A DNA stretch of 64,000 bases from Flaccisagitta enflata (lineage: Eukaryota; Chaetognatha; Sagittoidea; Aphragmophora). Numbering within the stretch: position 1 is the first letter of the stretch; every line of letters begins with the position of its first letter. The position numbers and the translations under genes were made by a program. Location of the stretch: contig OZ231127.1 in assembly GCA_965153355.1 (NCBI GenBank), positions 12,710,001 to 12,774,000 on the forward strand, in the 5' to 3' direction. The notes beneath the pieces were generated by a model that was not told where the DNA came from, searched no databases, and saw only the letters and a list, made by a program, of their open reading frames with translations. Shown here one piece after another: positions 43,947 through 55,774 of the stretch.

Positions 43947-44904
43947 TTAAAAGGGGATTTAAAAATTTAACTAAGAGGGGACAAAAGAGGAGAAAAGGAG
44001 GAGGAGGCGGCCTTGAGGAATTTTGTTCCACATTTGTGGAATATCTTTCCACATTTGTGGAATTTCGTTCCACATGTGTGGAATTTCTTTCCACATTTGT
44101 GGAATTTCTTTCCACATTTGTGTAAGGCACAATATAACTAATATTTCTTTCCACATTTGTGTAAGGCACAATATAACTAATATTTCTTTCCACATTTGTG
44201 TAAGGCACAATATAACTAATATTCATTTCCACAGAAAAAGGAACAAAGCCTAAATACAGAAGAAATATACAGAAGAAACATACAAAAGAAACATATCTCT
44301 TGGGAAAGGTTGGGGCTTAAAGGCTGGGGTTTAAAAGGGGATTTAAACATTTAACTAGGAGGGGACAAGAGAGGAGAAAAGGAGGAGGAGGAGGCCTTGA
44401 GGAATTTTGTTCCACATTTGTGGAATTTCTTTCCACATTTGTGGAATTTCTTTCCACATTTGTGGAATTTCTTTCCACATTTGTGGAATTTCTTTCCACA
44501 TTTGTGTAAGGCACAATATAACTAATATTTCTTTCCACATTTGTGTAAGGCACAATATAACTAATATTTATTTCCACAGAAAAAGGAACAAAGCCTAAAT
44601 ACAGAAGAAATATACAGAAGAAACATACAAAAGAAACATATCTCTTTGGAAAGGTTGGGGCTTAAAGGCTGGGGTTTAAAAGGGGATTTAGATATTTAAC
44701 AATGAGGGACAAGAGGAGGAGACGCTTTGTGGAATTTCGTTCCACATTTGTGGAATTTCTTTCCACATTTGTGGAATTTCTTTCCACATTTGTGGAATTT
44801 CTTTCCACATTTGTGGAATTTCTTTCCACATTTGTGGAATTTCTTTCCACATTTGTGGAATTTCTTTCCACATTTGTGGAATTTCGATCCACATCTGTGG
44901 AATG
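43947..44904 (+). repeat. Higher-order array built on the 21-bp minisatellite, right part
   Basis: Continuation of the array after the inserted element: three more higher-order units, the last with about eight consecutive 21-bp copies. The stretch about 44,260-44,745 is, as far as I can see by eye, the same as about 38,870-39,355 except for one base. Confidence 0.92.
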
Positions 44905-45240
44905 AGATAGAGACAGGGACTGGGATGGAGACAAGGACGGAGACGGGGATGGAGATGGGGATGGAGATGGGGATGGAGTGGGGACAGAGACAGGGGCGGG
45001 GATTGAGACTGAAACGGACACTGAGAAAGACAGACTGAGATGGGGACGGAGACTGATGGGATGGGGACAGAGACAGGAGGATGGAGACGGGGACAGGGAC
45101 AGGGACTGGGGCAGGGACAGGGATGGAGATGGAGACAGGGACTGAGACAAAGACAGGGACTGAGAAGGGGGCAGACAGGGATGGAGACAGACATAGAGAC
45201 GGGGACAGAGAGACAGATGGAGACATAGATGGAGACAGAC
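44905..45240 (+). repeat. GGGACAGAGACN hexamer-like minisatellite
   Basis: Irregular GGGACAGAGA, GGGACTGAGAC and GATGGAGATGGGG units, continuing in degenerate form at 45,300-45,350 and 45,425-45,485. Repeated ACTTAAGAGAA and GGATTGATCATCCATGGAAC segments (45,260-45,560) mark a larger duplication. From 45,560 to 46,040 I see no gene. Confidence 0.85.
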
Positions 45241-46041
45241 ACTCACTCTCACAAGGGGAAACTTAAGAGAAATCTGTGGATTGATCATCCATGGAACAAA
45301 GGACGGAGACAGAGATAGGGACAGGGACAGAGACTGAGACAGAGATGGAGATGGACACTCACTCTAACTTTCACAAGGGGGAACTTAAGAGAACCCTGTA
45401 GATTGATCATCTATGGAACAAAGGACAGAAATGGGGACGGAGACAGGAACAGAGACAGTGATGGACATGGAGACGGAGACAGACACACTGAGGGGGATTT
45501 TTAGAGAACGCTGTGGATTGATCGTCCATGGAACTAAGGATTGATCATCCTTGATAGATCAACCTTGGACTTCCGTGGATTGATCATCCATAGAACTCTT
45601 TGGATCAATCATCTGCAGAACAATGAGTGAGCACTCTGGCGAGGGACAACTTGACAAGCACTCTGGCAAGGGACAACTTCATTCAAACAGGATCATTCAA
45701 ACAGGATTACGCATGATCAATCAGAAAGATCAGTCATGATCCTTCAGATGATGTAGTGTCAGATCACTTGGACAAGGCAAAATCAATGCCCTTATGTATT
45801 TGGTAAGCATTAGTGTTTTGGGTTGGACTCAGAATGTTTGCAAAGTTGGTTTCCCTAGATGAAAAACTAAGAGTGATGCGCGTACTAACTAGTCAGTGAG
45901 GGCTCACAAGGCCCTCTTCCATATTTTTCAGTTTGGGCATAGTGAGGAATATTGTTCCACTTGTCAAAACTGCATATGAAATCAATCAAACCCCTAGGAC
46001 TATGTAATGATCATTCAAGCAAATCTGCACATTACGAATGT

Positions 46042-46366
46042 CAGAGTGCCGGAATTGGCTGAAATTGGCTTTCCCCCCGCCATCATCTGTTTTCTTTGCC
46101 TAAATGCTTTAAAATAAGCCGTCGCGCGATTTTCAAATCGATCGGAAACCATCGTTAGGGTGACTATGAAGTTTCCATAGGAATCTATGGCGGAGGCAAA
46201 ATAGAAATATTGATTCCAATGCTAATTCAATAAAAACTTCAACCACTCCCTAACGATGGTTCCCGATAGGATTGAAGGTCGCGCAACGGCTCTTTTGAAA
46301 GGAATTTTGCAAAAGAAAACGATGAGGGCGGGGGAAAAGCCAGTTTCGCCCGTATTTGGCACCCTG
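46042..46366. mobile_element. Foldback MITE with CAGRGTGCC ends
   Basis: The left arm (CAGAGTGCCGGAATTGGC, CTGAAATTGGCTTTCCCCC, CGATCGGAAACCATCG) is the imperfect inverse of the right arm (CTAACGATGGTTCCCGAT, GGGGGAAAAGCCAGTTTCG, TTTGGCACCCTG). The arms cover most of the 325 bp. A target duplication is not clear. Confidence 0.8.
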
Positions 46367-46379
46367 ACACACGTACTGC

Positions 46380-47150
46380 ACATTCAACACGCATCAATAA
46401 TCAGAGAGACAATGATCACTACTAAAGAGAGCCCAAGTATCATTTGAAGAAGACTGCCCATTATGACCATTCAGACAAGACTGCCCATCATCATCATTTA
46501 GACAAGACTGCCCATCATCATCTAGACAAGACTGCCCATCATCATTCAGACAAGACCGCCCATTATGATCATTCAGACAAGACTGCCCATTATGATCATT
46601 CAGACAAGACTGCCCATTATGATCATTCAGACAAGACTGCCCATTATGATCATTCAGACAAGACTGCCCATTATGATCATTCAGACAAGACTGCCCATTA
46701 TGACAATTCAGACAAGATTGCCCATTATGATCATTCAGACAAGACTGCCCATTATGATCATTCAGACAAGACTGCCCATTATGATCATTCAGACAAGACT
46801 GCCCATTATGATCATTCAGACCAGACTGCCCATTATGATCATTCAGACCAGACTGCCCATTATGATCATTCAGACAAGACCGCTCATTATGATCATTCAG
46901 ACAAGACCGCTCATTATGATCCTTTAGACAGGCTGACTGTTTGGACAAGAGAAGGCACAATCACTTGGACAAGATTAGGCATAATAAGGTAGTGGCAAGG
47001 GTTAGGCATGATCACAGACAAAACTGCAAATGTGATCACTCAAAACCTTAAAGACTACATGCAATGATTATTTCAATAAGTCTGCACATGGCTACATTTT
47101 ACACAAGTGTGTGATTATAATGTCTTGCATTAATCACTTTCCCTACCCAT
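46380..47150 (+). repeat. 27-bp minisatellite, locus 4, with duplicated flanks
   Basis: About 17 units at 46,450-46,930. The leading flank (AATCAGAGAGACAATGATCA) and trailing flank (TTGGACAAGAGAAGGCA, GTGGCAAGGGTTAGGCATG) match those of the arrays at 38.2 and 37.7-38.1 kb. Confidence 0.92.
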
Positions 47151-49146
47151 TTTTTTTTAAAAAAGAAGAAAAAAGCAATGCAAAGAGGTGATAGTTTTTT
47201 GTATGGTCTGGATTTAAGAAGTACCATGGTAGTGACTACCGGCAGTCAAAATATTCTTCGAGAAGTATTAGCCACATCATAAGAAGAATGCGTCTTCAGG
47301 CAGAGGAGGCAGAGGGAACAGCATGACACAAGGAAGAGTTTCAGGTAGAGGGGGAGCGGAAGAACTGAGTGGGGAAGGAAGAGAAAGGGGAGGGACAACA
47401 TGAAGAGAAACCAGAGAGGAAGGAAGGTAGAGGAGGAAAAAGCATGAGAAATAAGAGATAGAAATGTCATGCAGAGGAGGAGGAGGCTAATGATCATTCA
47501 GACAAGCTGGGTGTAATGATCTCTCAGAAAAACTAAGCATAATGACTGCTCTAAGACAAACAGAGTAAGGACTGACAAGATTGTGCTCAAAGAGAACACT
47601 TGTAACAATTTCTTGGACGAGTCACACTTAGAACCATGGAGGCTTATCCGAATGATCACGATTGAACATGATCACTCAGGCGAGATTCTGCATGCTTATA
47701 GAAATGTAAGTCATCTTCACCTGACAAGATTAGGTATGATCATTCAGGCCAGCCTGCACATTTGATCACGTATCAATGATTAAATACAGACAACCATCAC
47801 TTCAGACAAGACTGCCCATTAAGACCATTTAGACAGGAATAAGTGTTGCAAAGAGGGGATGTTTTTTTTAGTCTGGAGCGAAGACGAACAGGGAAAGACT
47901 ACTGCCAGTCAAAATACTCCCCCATCATCAGAAGAATGTGTCTGTAAAAAAAAATCATGTGAGGTAGGGTCAACAAAGCAAATGAAAGGCAGGACACAAT
48001 GGTAAACAAGAGTAGAATCAAGCAGAGAAGCGGAGTTCAGTAGAGAGAAGAAGAAGATAAAAGAGAACAGGGAGAAGTATTGAGGCTGGCAGAGGAGGGG
48101 AGGGATAAGAGATAGGAGAGAGTCAAGCAGAGGAGGGAAATGGTAAAGCAGGACAAGTGAAGGAGGGGGAGAGAAAGAGAGGAAGGAAGAGAAGAGGAAG
48201 GAAGAGAAGAGAAAGAAAGACGGCAGAGGAAAATACAGAAGGGGAGGGATAAGAGATAGATTATTCAGGCAGAGAAGGGAGGTGGAGGGAGAAGAAAAGG
48301 AGGCCTCTCAACATGATCAGCCATGCACGCTTAGACAATCTTTCATACAAGATCAAGCATGATCACTCAGATAAGGTAGAGCAAGATAAGGCATGTCAAT
48401 TTAGCTAAGACCACAAAATGATCACAGAGGAATGCAAATCATGACAATCGAGGAAAATCTGTTGAGAAACCATAATGTTCTCTCTGACAAGACAGTAATA
48501 TGTGGACAAAATAGCCGTAGATAGATGACTGATTAATAGGACAAGATGAGGTGTGATCAATCAGACGTAACAACACGAGTAACCATTAGGATGATGTAAT
48601 GATTATTCAGGTAAGTTTGTACATTTGATCACAGACAATGATCGCTGATAGAGAGAATGAAGACAGCTGACAAGAATAAGCATAAAAAGACCACATTTGA
48701 AAATTACTCAAACGGTATATACCGTTCAGATATCCTCAATATGCATAGTCCTAACAGATAGGATTGCACATGATCATATCATATTCAACAAAAAATTAAT
48801 AGGACAACGCAAAATGATAACAGAGGGTAATGCAGGATCAATTGGAAAAAATCGCGGGTGATTTGTTGGGTACGCTTAGGCATAGTATTTTGAACAAGAT
48901 TAAGCATAATCACTAAGATCAGGTATTGCAAGATCACTGCAACAAGATCAAGCATGACTTTTCAGACAGGATGCAATATGATCACTGTGGCAAGACTGCA
49001 AATCATAACTAAAGTAATGAGGCAAATCTGCTTACCATGATTACTATAACATAGCTGCAAATAGTGATAACTCTGACAATACTGATCTCTCCTCTAGAAT
49101 TCAGCTATTATGACTAGATTAACTGTTTTGATCATTCAAAAATACT
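47151..49146. repeat. Degenerate relatives of the 27-bp unit and purine-rich sequence
   Basis: Scattered TGATCACTCAGACAAG, GATCATTCAGGCAAG and AGCATGATC variants occur throughout, separated by AGAGGAGGG-type purine runs (47,280-47,490 and 47,960-48,300). It reads as an old, decayed 27-bp array. No gene seen. Confidence 0.55.
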
Positions 49147-49990
49147 TACCGTCACGCGGGGCTAATCGGGACACTTTTTGGAAACTCAGCTCCCCATCTT
49201 TGATGTTCCCAGAGATGCATCCCTGCACCTTTCCCCCTTAATTACCACTGATGAAGGGCTTTTCGCACACCAAGAACTGATGACCAAAGCTAACGCCTTG
49301 GGGGAGTTATTGCCCATAAAAGGCACTGTCCCTTTTTGCCCCGTAGTGGGGCAAATCGGGACACCATAGGAAAATAACGCTGTCCCGATTTGCCCCGCTT
49401 TAACGCTTTTTTTGCCCATAATAAAAGAACTAACAAAGGAATATTGAATAGATCTTAATCCGGCTGGACTTTTATTGTAATTATGCCATGAAAGTCCCTT
49501 ATTAGACTTTCTAGTCAGTATTCTATGAAAATTCATTGATACTACGACTCATAGTATAGCTTGACATAGTGTCCCGATTTGCCCCGTGTTTTTTGAAAAA
49601 ATGATTATTTACCTAAATTGAGTTTGTAAACAAACAAGTTTTCCTTAAAAAACCCTCATGCATTGACCTATGAGTTACTGACTACTGTAGGTTGAAGATA
49701 CCAAGAGATCACACTGACCACTTTATCCAGTGAGGAGTAATTGAAACAATTTTTAGGCTACCATGATTTTGGATTTTTTCCATATTGTTTATATTTCAAG
49801 TTCAAAACTATTAAAATAGCTATGAAACAATATGAACCGCCACATGTCACCCTATACTAACTACTTAATGCTATAATGATGAAAGAAACAAAAAAAAGTT
49901 GACCGGCTTTAAAAAATCGCATTGAGAATCACTTTTTTTATTGTTGTCCCGATTTGCCCCTGCTGTCCCTATTAGCCCCGTGTGACGGTA
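49147..49990. mobile_element. TA-flanked element with CCGTCACGCGGGGCTAATCG ends
   Basis: Left TACCGTCACGCGGGGCTAAT, right ATTAGCCCCGTGTGACGGTA, with TA at both edges. The box TGTCCCGATTTGCCCCG or its complement recurs several times inside (about 49,340-49,365, 49,380-49,400, 49,570-49,590 and 49,945-49,962), as subterminal repeats. There is no transposase frame in the 844 bp. Confidence 0.88.
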
Positions 49991-50149
49991 ATCAAATCAC
50001 CGACAATTGATTACACCAAGATCCATACCATAAAGGTCTGCTATCTGAATGGGACAGCAAAAAAAGTCCAAACAGGATTATGTTTGTGTATACAAATGTA
50101 AGCCTAGCATTACCTGAGTGTTTGCACCTGTAAGCCTAAGAGCCTAAGC

Positions 50150-50650
50150 TCATTCATAGGTGATCATCACCATTTCCATGTCACGCACTAAGTGTACCAC
50201 ACCATCTCGGTCTCCACTGATCATTACCATCTTGTCCACCAGTGACCATTATAATGATCATCACAATCTTACTATAGTCTAGGTTAGCATGATCAACACC
50301 ACCTCATTCGCAGGATTGATCATCATTACCTCATCATCGACATCACGTTCACAAAAGCAGCAATGACCATCACCATCAAATATGGGAGATCATTTCCATC
50401 ACATTCACAAGAACAATCACCACCATCTCATTCTCGCACATAGTCATCACCATATCAGTCACAGGAGTGATCTTCAGAATCTCATTCACATGTGATCATA
50501 TCATCCCATACATAAGAGTGTTCCCTCTAAAGTGAATGATAGTAACCTCGGTGATCACCACTAGCTCGGCCATATGAGGATAATCATCCAATCTACAAAG
50601 AGAACATTATTACATTATCATCTCATCCACACAAGTACCATCTCTACCAA
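50150..50650 (+). repeat. Degenerate ATCATCACCATCTCATTCAC minisatellite, part 1
   Basis: Irregular units of about 30-35 bp around GTGATCATCACCATC and TCATTCACA. The same kind of array resumes at about 53,060-53,720. Confidence 0.65.
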
Positions 50651-50654
50651 TGTT

Positions 50655-50766
50655 ATTTAGAACAAGTGACGCGGGGTCACAATATTGTTGCAGACAGGTG
50701 GGCAGGGGCAGCCAACCCCCATTCACACCCATCACCCTTACCAACACAGACACATACACAAAAAAA
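50655..50766 (-). mobile_element. Family A end fragment
   Basis: GAACAAGTGACGCGGGGTCA, CAATATTGTTGCAGACAGG and TGGGCAGGGGCAGCCAACCC are the 3' part of family A. The rest is replaced by the hairpin module. Confidence 0.7.
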
Positions 50767-51330
50767 GCTTCAAAATTACAGTCCCCGACTGGGGACTGTA
50801 ATTTTTGAAGCTTTCTCGTCACGTAAAAACGACTCGAGAAGATACACGAAAAATTCAAAAAAAAATTTCAAAAAATTTCAAAAAAAAAAATTTCAAAATA
50901 AAATTTTTCAAAAAAAAAAAATTTCAAAAAAAAAAAAAAAATTTCAAAAAAAAAAAAAAAAAATCAAAAATTTTTTTTTCGAAAAAATAATTGATGTCCA
51001 TGATGGCATACATACTTTAAAGGCCATGACGGCATACTTTAAAGGCCATGACGGCATACCTTAAAGGCCATGACGGCATACCTTAAAGTCCATGATGGCA
51101 TACCTTAAAGTCCATGACGGCATACCTTAAAGTCCATGACGGCATACCTTAAAGTCCATGACGGCATACCTTAAAGTCCATGACGGCATACCTTAAAGTC
51201 CATGACGGCATACCTTAAAGTCCATGACGGCATACCTTAAAGTCCATGACGGCATACCTTAAAATCCATAACGGCATACCTTAAAATCCATAACGGCATA
51301 CCTTAAAGTCCATGACGGCATACCTTGAAC
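50767..51330 (+). repeat. Hairpin module, TTCAAAAA tract and 22-bp minisatellite
   Basis: CTTCAAAATTACAGTCCCC and GGGGACTGTAATTTTTGAAG (50,768-50,814) form a long hairpin, followed by CTTTCTCGT...ACTCGAGAAG. An A-rich TTCAAAAAAA tract runs to about 50,985. Then about 14 copies of a 22-bp unit, CATGACGGCATACCTTAAAGTC, run to about 51,330. Confidence 0.88.
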
Positions 51331-51480
51331 ATTAAACACTGAAGTCCAAGAAGGCAAACCTTGGTCCTTGGAGTCCTTGACGGCAAACCTTTTTTTAGAG
51401 GAATGGCATGGGTTATTTCATGCAATATTAGCAATATCTGTTTTTAAAACAGTCCACGGGAAGAAAAAACACACACTGTC

Positions 51481-51494
51481 TGTGTGTGTGTGTG

Positions 51495-51563
<69 letters not shown>
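51481..51563 (+). repeat. (GT)n microsatellite
   Basis: Nearly pure GT run with a single CG interruption. Confidence 0.95.
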
Positions 51564-51564
<1 letters not shown>

Positions 51565-51574
51565 CCCACAACAG

Positions 51575-52230
51575 TAATATATTACTACATAAATAAGTTT
51601 ATATCTCATAAACCAGACTTCAGATTTAGATCGAATTTTGCAGGAGCTGTTTAATTGACATTATTTACCTGTTTACTTAGTTTTAAAAAAATTCATAAAC
51701 TTTTACTACCCTTTGCCCATGAAAACTGCTTAAGTCCTAGTAACATATTACTACATAAATAAGCTAATATCTCATAAACCAGGCTTCAGATTTAAATCGA
51801 ATTTTGCAGGGGTTGTTTATGTACTACCCTTTACTTGTATACCAAATTAGAAAAAAATTCATAAACTTTTACTACCCTTTGCCTATGTAAATCGCCTAAG
51901 TCCTAGTAACATACTACTACATAAATAGGCTAATATCTTCTAAACCAGACTTCAGATTTAATTCGAATTTTGCAGGGGTTGTTTATTTACTACCCTCTAC
52001 TTGTATACCAAATTAAAAAAAAATTCATAAACCTTTACTACCCTCTACCTATGTAAACCACCTAAGTCCCAGCTAAATATTACTACAAAAATAATAGGTA
52101 AAGGGTAGTAAAAGTTTATGAATTTTTTTGAAAATTGGTACACAAGCTCCCATTGACATAATAATAACACTGGTAAAGTTTCATGAACTTCTGAAGTCTG
52201 GATCAAAAGATATGAGAAGGTTCTAGACAG
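51575..52230 (+). repeat. 166-bp tandem repeat, locus 2
   Basis: Same unit and same inverted end (GGTAAAGGGTAGTAAAAG, about 52,097-52,115) as at 26,190-27,000. It is followed by the shared sequence AATTGGTACACAAGCT and TGGTAAAGTTTCATGAAC. Confidence 0.88.
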
Positions 52231-52280
52231 ACAGACACACACACACACACACAGACAGACTAGCACAAACAGGCTAACTC

Positions 52281-52312
52281 ATAGTCCACCGACGAAAACT
52301 GTTCGTCGGGGA
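52281..52312 (+). other. CCGACGAAAACTGTTCGTCGG hairpin, copy 1
   Basis: CCGACGAA and TTCGTCGG form a perfect stem around an ACTG-type loop, followed by GGACAAAAAG. The same hairpin occurs at about 62,377-62,402. It may be a terminal structure of a repeat element. Confidence 0.6.
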
Positions 52313-52364
52313 CAAAAAGCTTTAAAACACTCATTTTTACACTTTTTTACTCGTGCTCACAGAA

Positions 52365-52660
52365 TAACAGACCAATGGACCAACAGACAGACAAAGCCTC
52401 TTATAGAGTTGCATGTCCGCAACTAAAAAGAAATTCAAAGTGCAAGTGAAGTTCACAGGGTTACTCAGATAAGTACAGTTCAATCCCGCTTTTACAGGTT
52501 TCAAGGGACTAACAAATCCTCTGTGATACACAGAATTCTGTTTAAGCCAATATATGAAATCTAAAAGAAATAAGTTGAAGGGACTCTGGACTGTGAATTT
52601 CCATTCATTTAAGGCGGAATTTTGTTAGTGGCGGTTTTGTTAAAGTAGGGTTTAACTGTA
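52365..52660. mobile_element. Family A fragment followed by the 180-bp MITE, copy 3
   Basis: ACAGACAGACAAAGCCTC and TTATAGAGTTGCATGTCC then GCAACT (52,382-52,427) are the hairpin end of family A. The MITE runs 52,474-52,660 with TACAGTTCAATCCCGCT on the left and AGGGTTTAACTGTA on the right. Confidence 0.8.
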
Positions 52661-52721
52661 CTTGCTTGCCCACGGTGATGTCCCTTTTCAGTGCGTGTAT
52701 GCGCGCGAGCATGCGTGCCAG

Positions 52722-53010
<289 letters not shown>

Positions 53011-53059
53011 TATATCACTAGAGTGTCACAACTAAACATCTCATCCAAAAACTGATTCA

Positions 53060-53720
53060 ATGATAATTTTCATCTCATTCATATGAATGATCATTTTAAT
53101 CTTGTCCACACGCACACTATTCATCATCATCATCATCCCATTCCCAAAAGTCAACATCACCTTTACATACAAAGGGGTGAGCATCACTATTTCAATGACA
53201 TGAATTTAGTGAGTCACCACTATCCAGGGGTAGCATCGCTTTCAATAGAGTGACCAACATCTTAATTTGAAGAGACCATTACATGATAATCACCCTCAAA
53301 TTTTCAATTGACCATCTTCACCGAGGTAAAAGTCACAATTTCGACGACCTTATTCATGAGAATGATCTTTTCATCACATTAATATGATTGGTCATCACTA
53401 TCTCATTCATTTGCATGATACTCATTTTATCAACAGAAGTGATCTTCACTCTATCATCCAGAAGTGATCATTTGCTAGATTAAACTTCATAATAACAGTG
53501 TACATCACCACCTCATGTGAATGCTCATCATCGCCTCACTCACCCGAATGATCACCAATTCATTTTGAATCTTCACTATCACATTAACAAGAGTGATCTG
53601 ACTAAAAAAGTGGACATCCCTTCCCACATACAAATGATTATCCTTGCAATAAAGACAGTGATCATTATCATACCTCAGTGATATTTCCATCGTCTTCTTT
53701 ACAATGATCCATACCATCCT
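53060..53720 (+). repeat. Degenerate ATCATCACCATCTCATTCAC minisatellite, part 2
   Basis: Same irregular unit as at 50,150-50,650. The two parts may have been one array before the 50.65-53.06 kb material arrived. Confidence 0.6.
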
Positions 53721-53834
53721 GTGCGCACGGCCGCGTATCAGGTTTACTTAGCAAAGTACCACAGAGAAAATACCCACAAAAAGTACATGTGGGACACCAG
53801 ATAATCGAAATATAAACTTTGAGAGACAGGGGGG

Positions 53835-53837
<3 letters not shown>

Positions 53838-53917
<80 letters not shown>

Positions 53918-54130
53918 AAAAGTCCCCTCCAGATTATGTGGAAAAATCAATCACCAAGCTCTGAGAACTCATCGTCCTCATTCCAAAAACATTTGTACAA
54001 AAATCCGTACAAAAAATTGTTAAAAAATTTGTACAAATTCGGTGAAAAATCAATCAAAAGAGAGTTGTCTCCATCGTCCTCATTCCACAAACGTTTTTAC
54101 AAAAATCTGTACATAAGAAAAATTGAACAG
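53838..54130 (+). repeat. (GA)n followed by a TTTGTACAAAAA / GTCCTCATTCCA repeat unit
   Basis: (GA)n to 53,912. Then CTGAGAACTCATCGTCCTCA, TTTGTACAAAAATC and AGAGAGTTGTCTCCATCG occur in tandem. The same order ((GA)n, CTGAGAACCCATCGTCC, AGAGAGTTGTCTCCA) is at 62,187-62,400. From 54,131 to 54,560 I see no gene. Confidence 0.8.
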
Positions 54131-54590
54131 TAATTGGTACAAAAATTCAGTGGAATACTTCAGGCTCATAGCATATGGATCGAAGGCTAATGGTTTTGAC
54201 CGGCCTGATCAAGTGCTTACCGTACTCAACTAGTCTTTTTTTATGAACTGATTCATTGCAAACACTTTAATGGGCCTTTACGACAAGTTATCACAACTGT
54301 TTTTCTTGCTTTCAGTCAATTCTAGCAGTCGATGTTAATATCAGCCTTAAATCGAATGCCAGGGATGTTGAAAATACGTTTTTACTGTTTATACTTAATC
54401 TTGTGACATATTAATTGTGGACGGCATTATGCAAATTAGCATAAGCACGAAAGACGCGTGAAGCTTTGAGATGGGGTGATATTATATTTTGAGCAACTTT
54501 ATAACGTGCCATTTGGAATACTGAATACATGTGCCCCACGTGGTCTGAAATTCTTTTGGTTAAATGAAATTAGTTCAAACAATATTCTAT

Positions 54591-54596
54591 TTATTT
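54591..54596 (-). terminator. Polyadenylation signal AATAAA
   Basis: The minus strand reads AATGAAATAAATAGAATATT, about 210 bp after the stop codon of the gene at 54,802-55,063. The position is what a 3' untranslated region would give. Confidence 0.55.
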
Positions 54597-54801
54597 CATT
54601 GAAAAAGAGACAACAAGCATCAGTGAACTGACGCATATGAATCAATGAGCGCCTTGAGTGTCATTTTATTTTGGACGTCTATCAGCCTATCACAATATAC
54701 AATGAAAAAAAAAGAAGAAGCGATGATTGCAACACAACAGCCACTGAGTTCTTCCTCGATGTCTTGATAATGTTTCTCTGCTTCACTGGTGAGTCTGTGC
54801 T

Positions 54802-54830
54802 TCACTCCGAATCGTCAGAGTAAACTTGAT
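54802..54830 (-). CDS. Terminal coding exon of an unrecognised gene
   Basis: After the acceptor TATGATTTCAACAG (ending 54,831) the phase-1 reading continues from the exon at 54,925-55,063 as DQVYSDDSE and stops at TGA (54,802-54,804). The 94-bp intron has a GTATGT donor. The acidic C-terminal tail is short. The phase match and the AATAAA downstream make this a convincing 3' end of a host gene. Confidence 0.65.
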
Positions 54831-54924
54831 CTGTTGAAATCATACACACAAGAAAACTTTCAGAAATCACATCCGATAAAAACAGTAAATTTTATTTGAC
54901 TTCACTTGACTTCACTTGACATAC

Positions 54925-55063
54925 CTCTAGTCTGATTTTCATAGACATCCACAGAAACCAAAACATCCCGAAGCGTTGGCTCATTTTGTTTTCGCGTGCG
55001 CTTGCCCATCTTTTCGTAGATGACGTCACGTAGCTCTTTGCTTGAAAGATGGTCGTAGGGAGA
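54925..55063 (-). CDS. Internal coding exon of the same gene
   Basis: Bounded by acceptor CCAAATTTCAG (ending 55,064) and donor ACTAGAG|GTATGTC. It is phase 0 at the start and phase 1 at the end, with 46 codons and no stop. It reads SPYDHLSSKELRDVIYEKMG, then a basic KRTRKQ patch and PTLRDVLVSVDVYENQTR. The helix-like SSKELRDVIYEKMGKRTRK segment recalls short DNA-binding helical motifs, but I do not recognise the family. An upstream exon may lie at about 55,120-55,193, where a TTTATTTCCTACAG acceptor precedes NNEDDAWLKYNRVNNDGK. The donor joining it in the right phase is weak. Confidence 0.65.
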
Positions 55064-55199
55064 CTGAAATTTGGTTTTCCCGTGAGCTTGCCGGCTTCTC
55101 TACCAATTCTTCCGCGCGTCCTTGCGCCCACGACTTTGCCGTCATTGTTGACTCGGTTGTATTTCAACCAAGCATCGTCCTCGTTGTTTATGACTGTAG

Positions 55200-55229
55200 G
55201 AAATAAAGAGAGAGAGAGAGGGAGAGGGA

Positions 55230-55304
<75 letters not shown>

Positions 55305-55398
55305 TGAGTGAGTGAGGGAGAGAAAAAGAGAGACAGACAGCGACAGAGAGGCAGACACAAAGAGACAGAGAGAAACAGACCAAACGAGAAACAGACAG

Positions 55399-55475
<77 letters not shown>

Positions 55476-55576
55476 GACAGAACGAGAGGGAGAGAAACAG
55501 ACAGAACGAGAGAGAGAGAGAAACAGACCGACCAAGAAAGAGAGAAACACAGACCAAGGGAGGGAAAAGAACAGAC

Positions 55577-55655
<79 letters not shown>
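55200..55655 (+). repeat. (GA)n microsatellite cluster
   Basis: GA runs at 55,208-55,305, 55,400-55,470 and 55,580-55,650, separated by GACAGACAG and AAACAGAC units. Ser/Leu-rich frames on the minus strand are repeat artefacts. Confidence 0.93.
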
Positions 55656-55774
55656 TTGCGAAAAAAATGTCTCATGACTTGATCAAGGCATAACGCTATC
55701 ACTGTGGTTGTATAGGACTAAGGTGGAAACTTCATATCTAGCAATCTAGATAATATCTAGCATATTGCCCCTAG

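Noticed and set aside
38666-45288. Asn-Ser-Thr-Asn-Val-Glu-Arg and Trp-Asn-Phe-Phe-Pro-His-Leu repeat frames
   Set aside because: Translations of the 21-bp array in different phases and strands.
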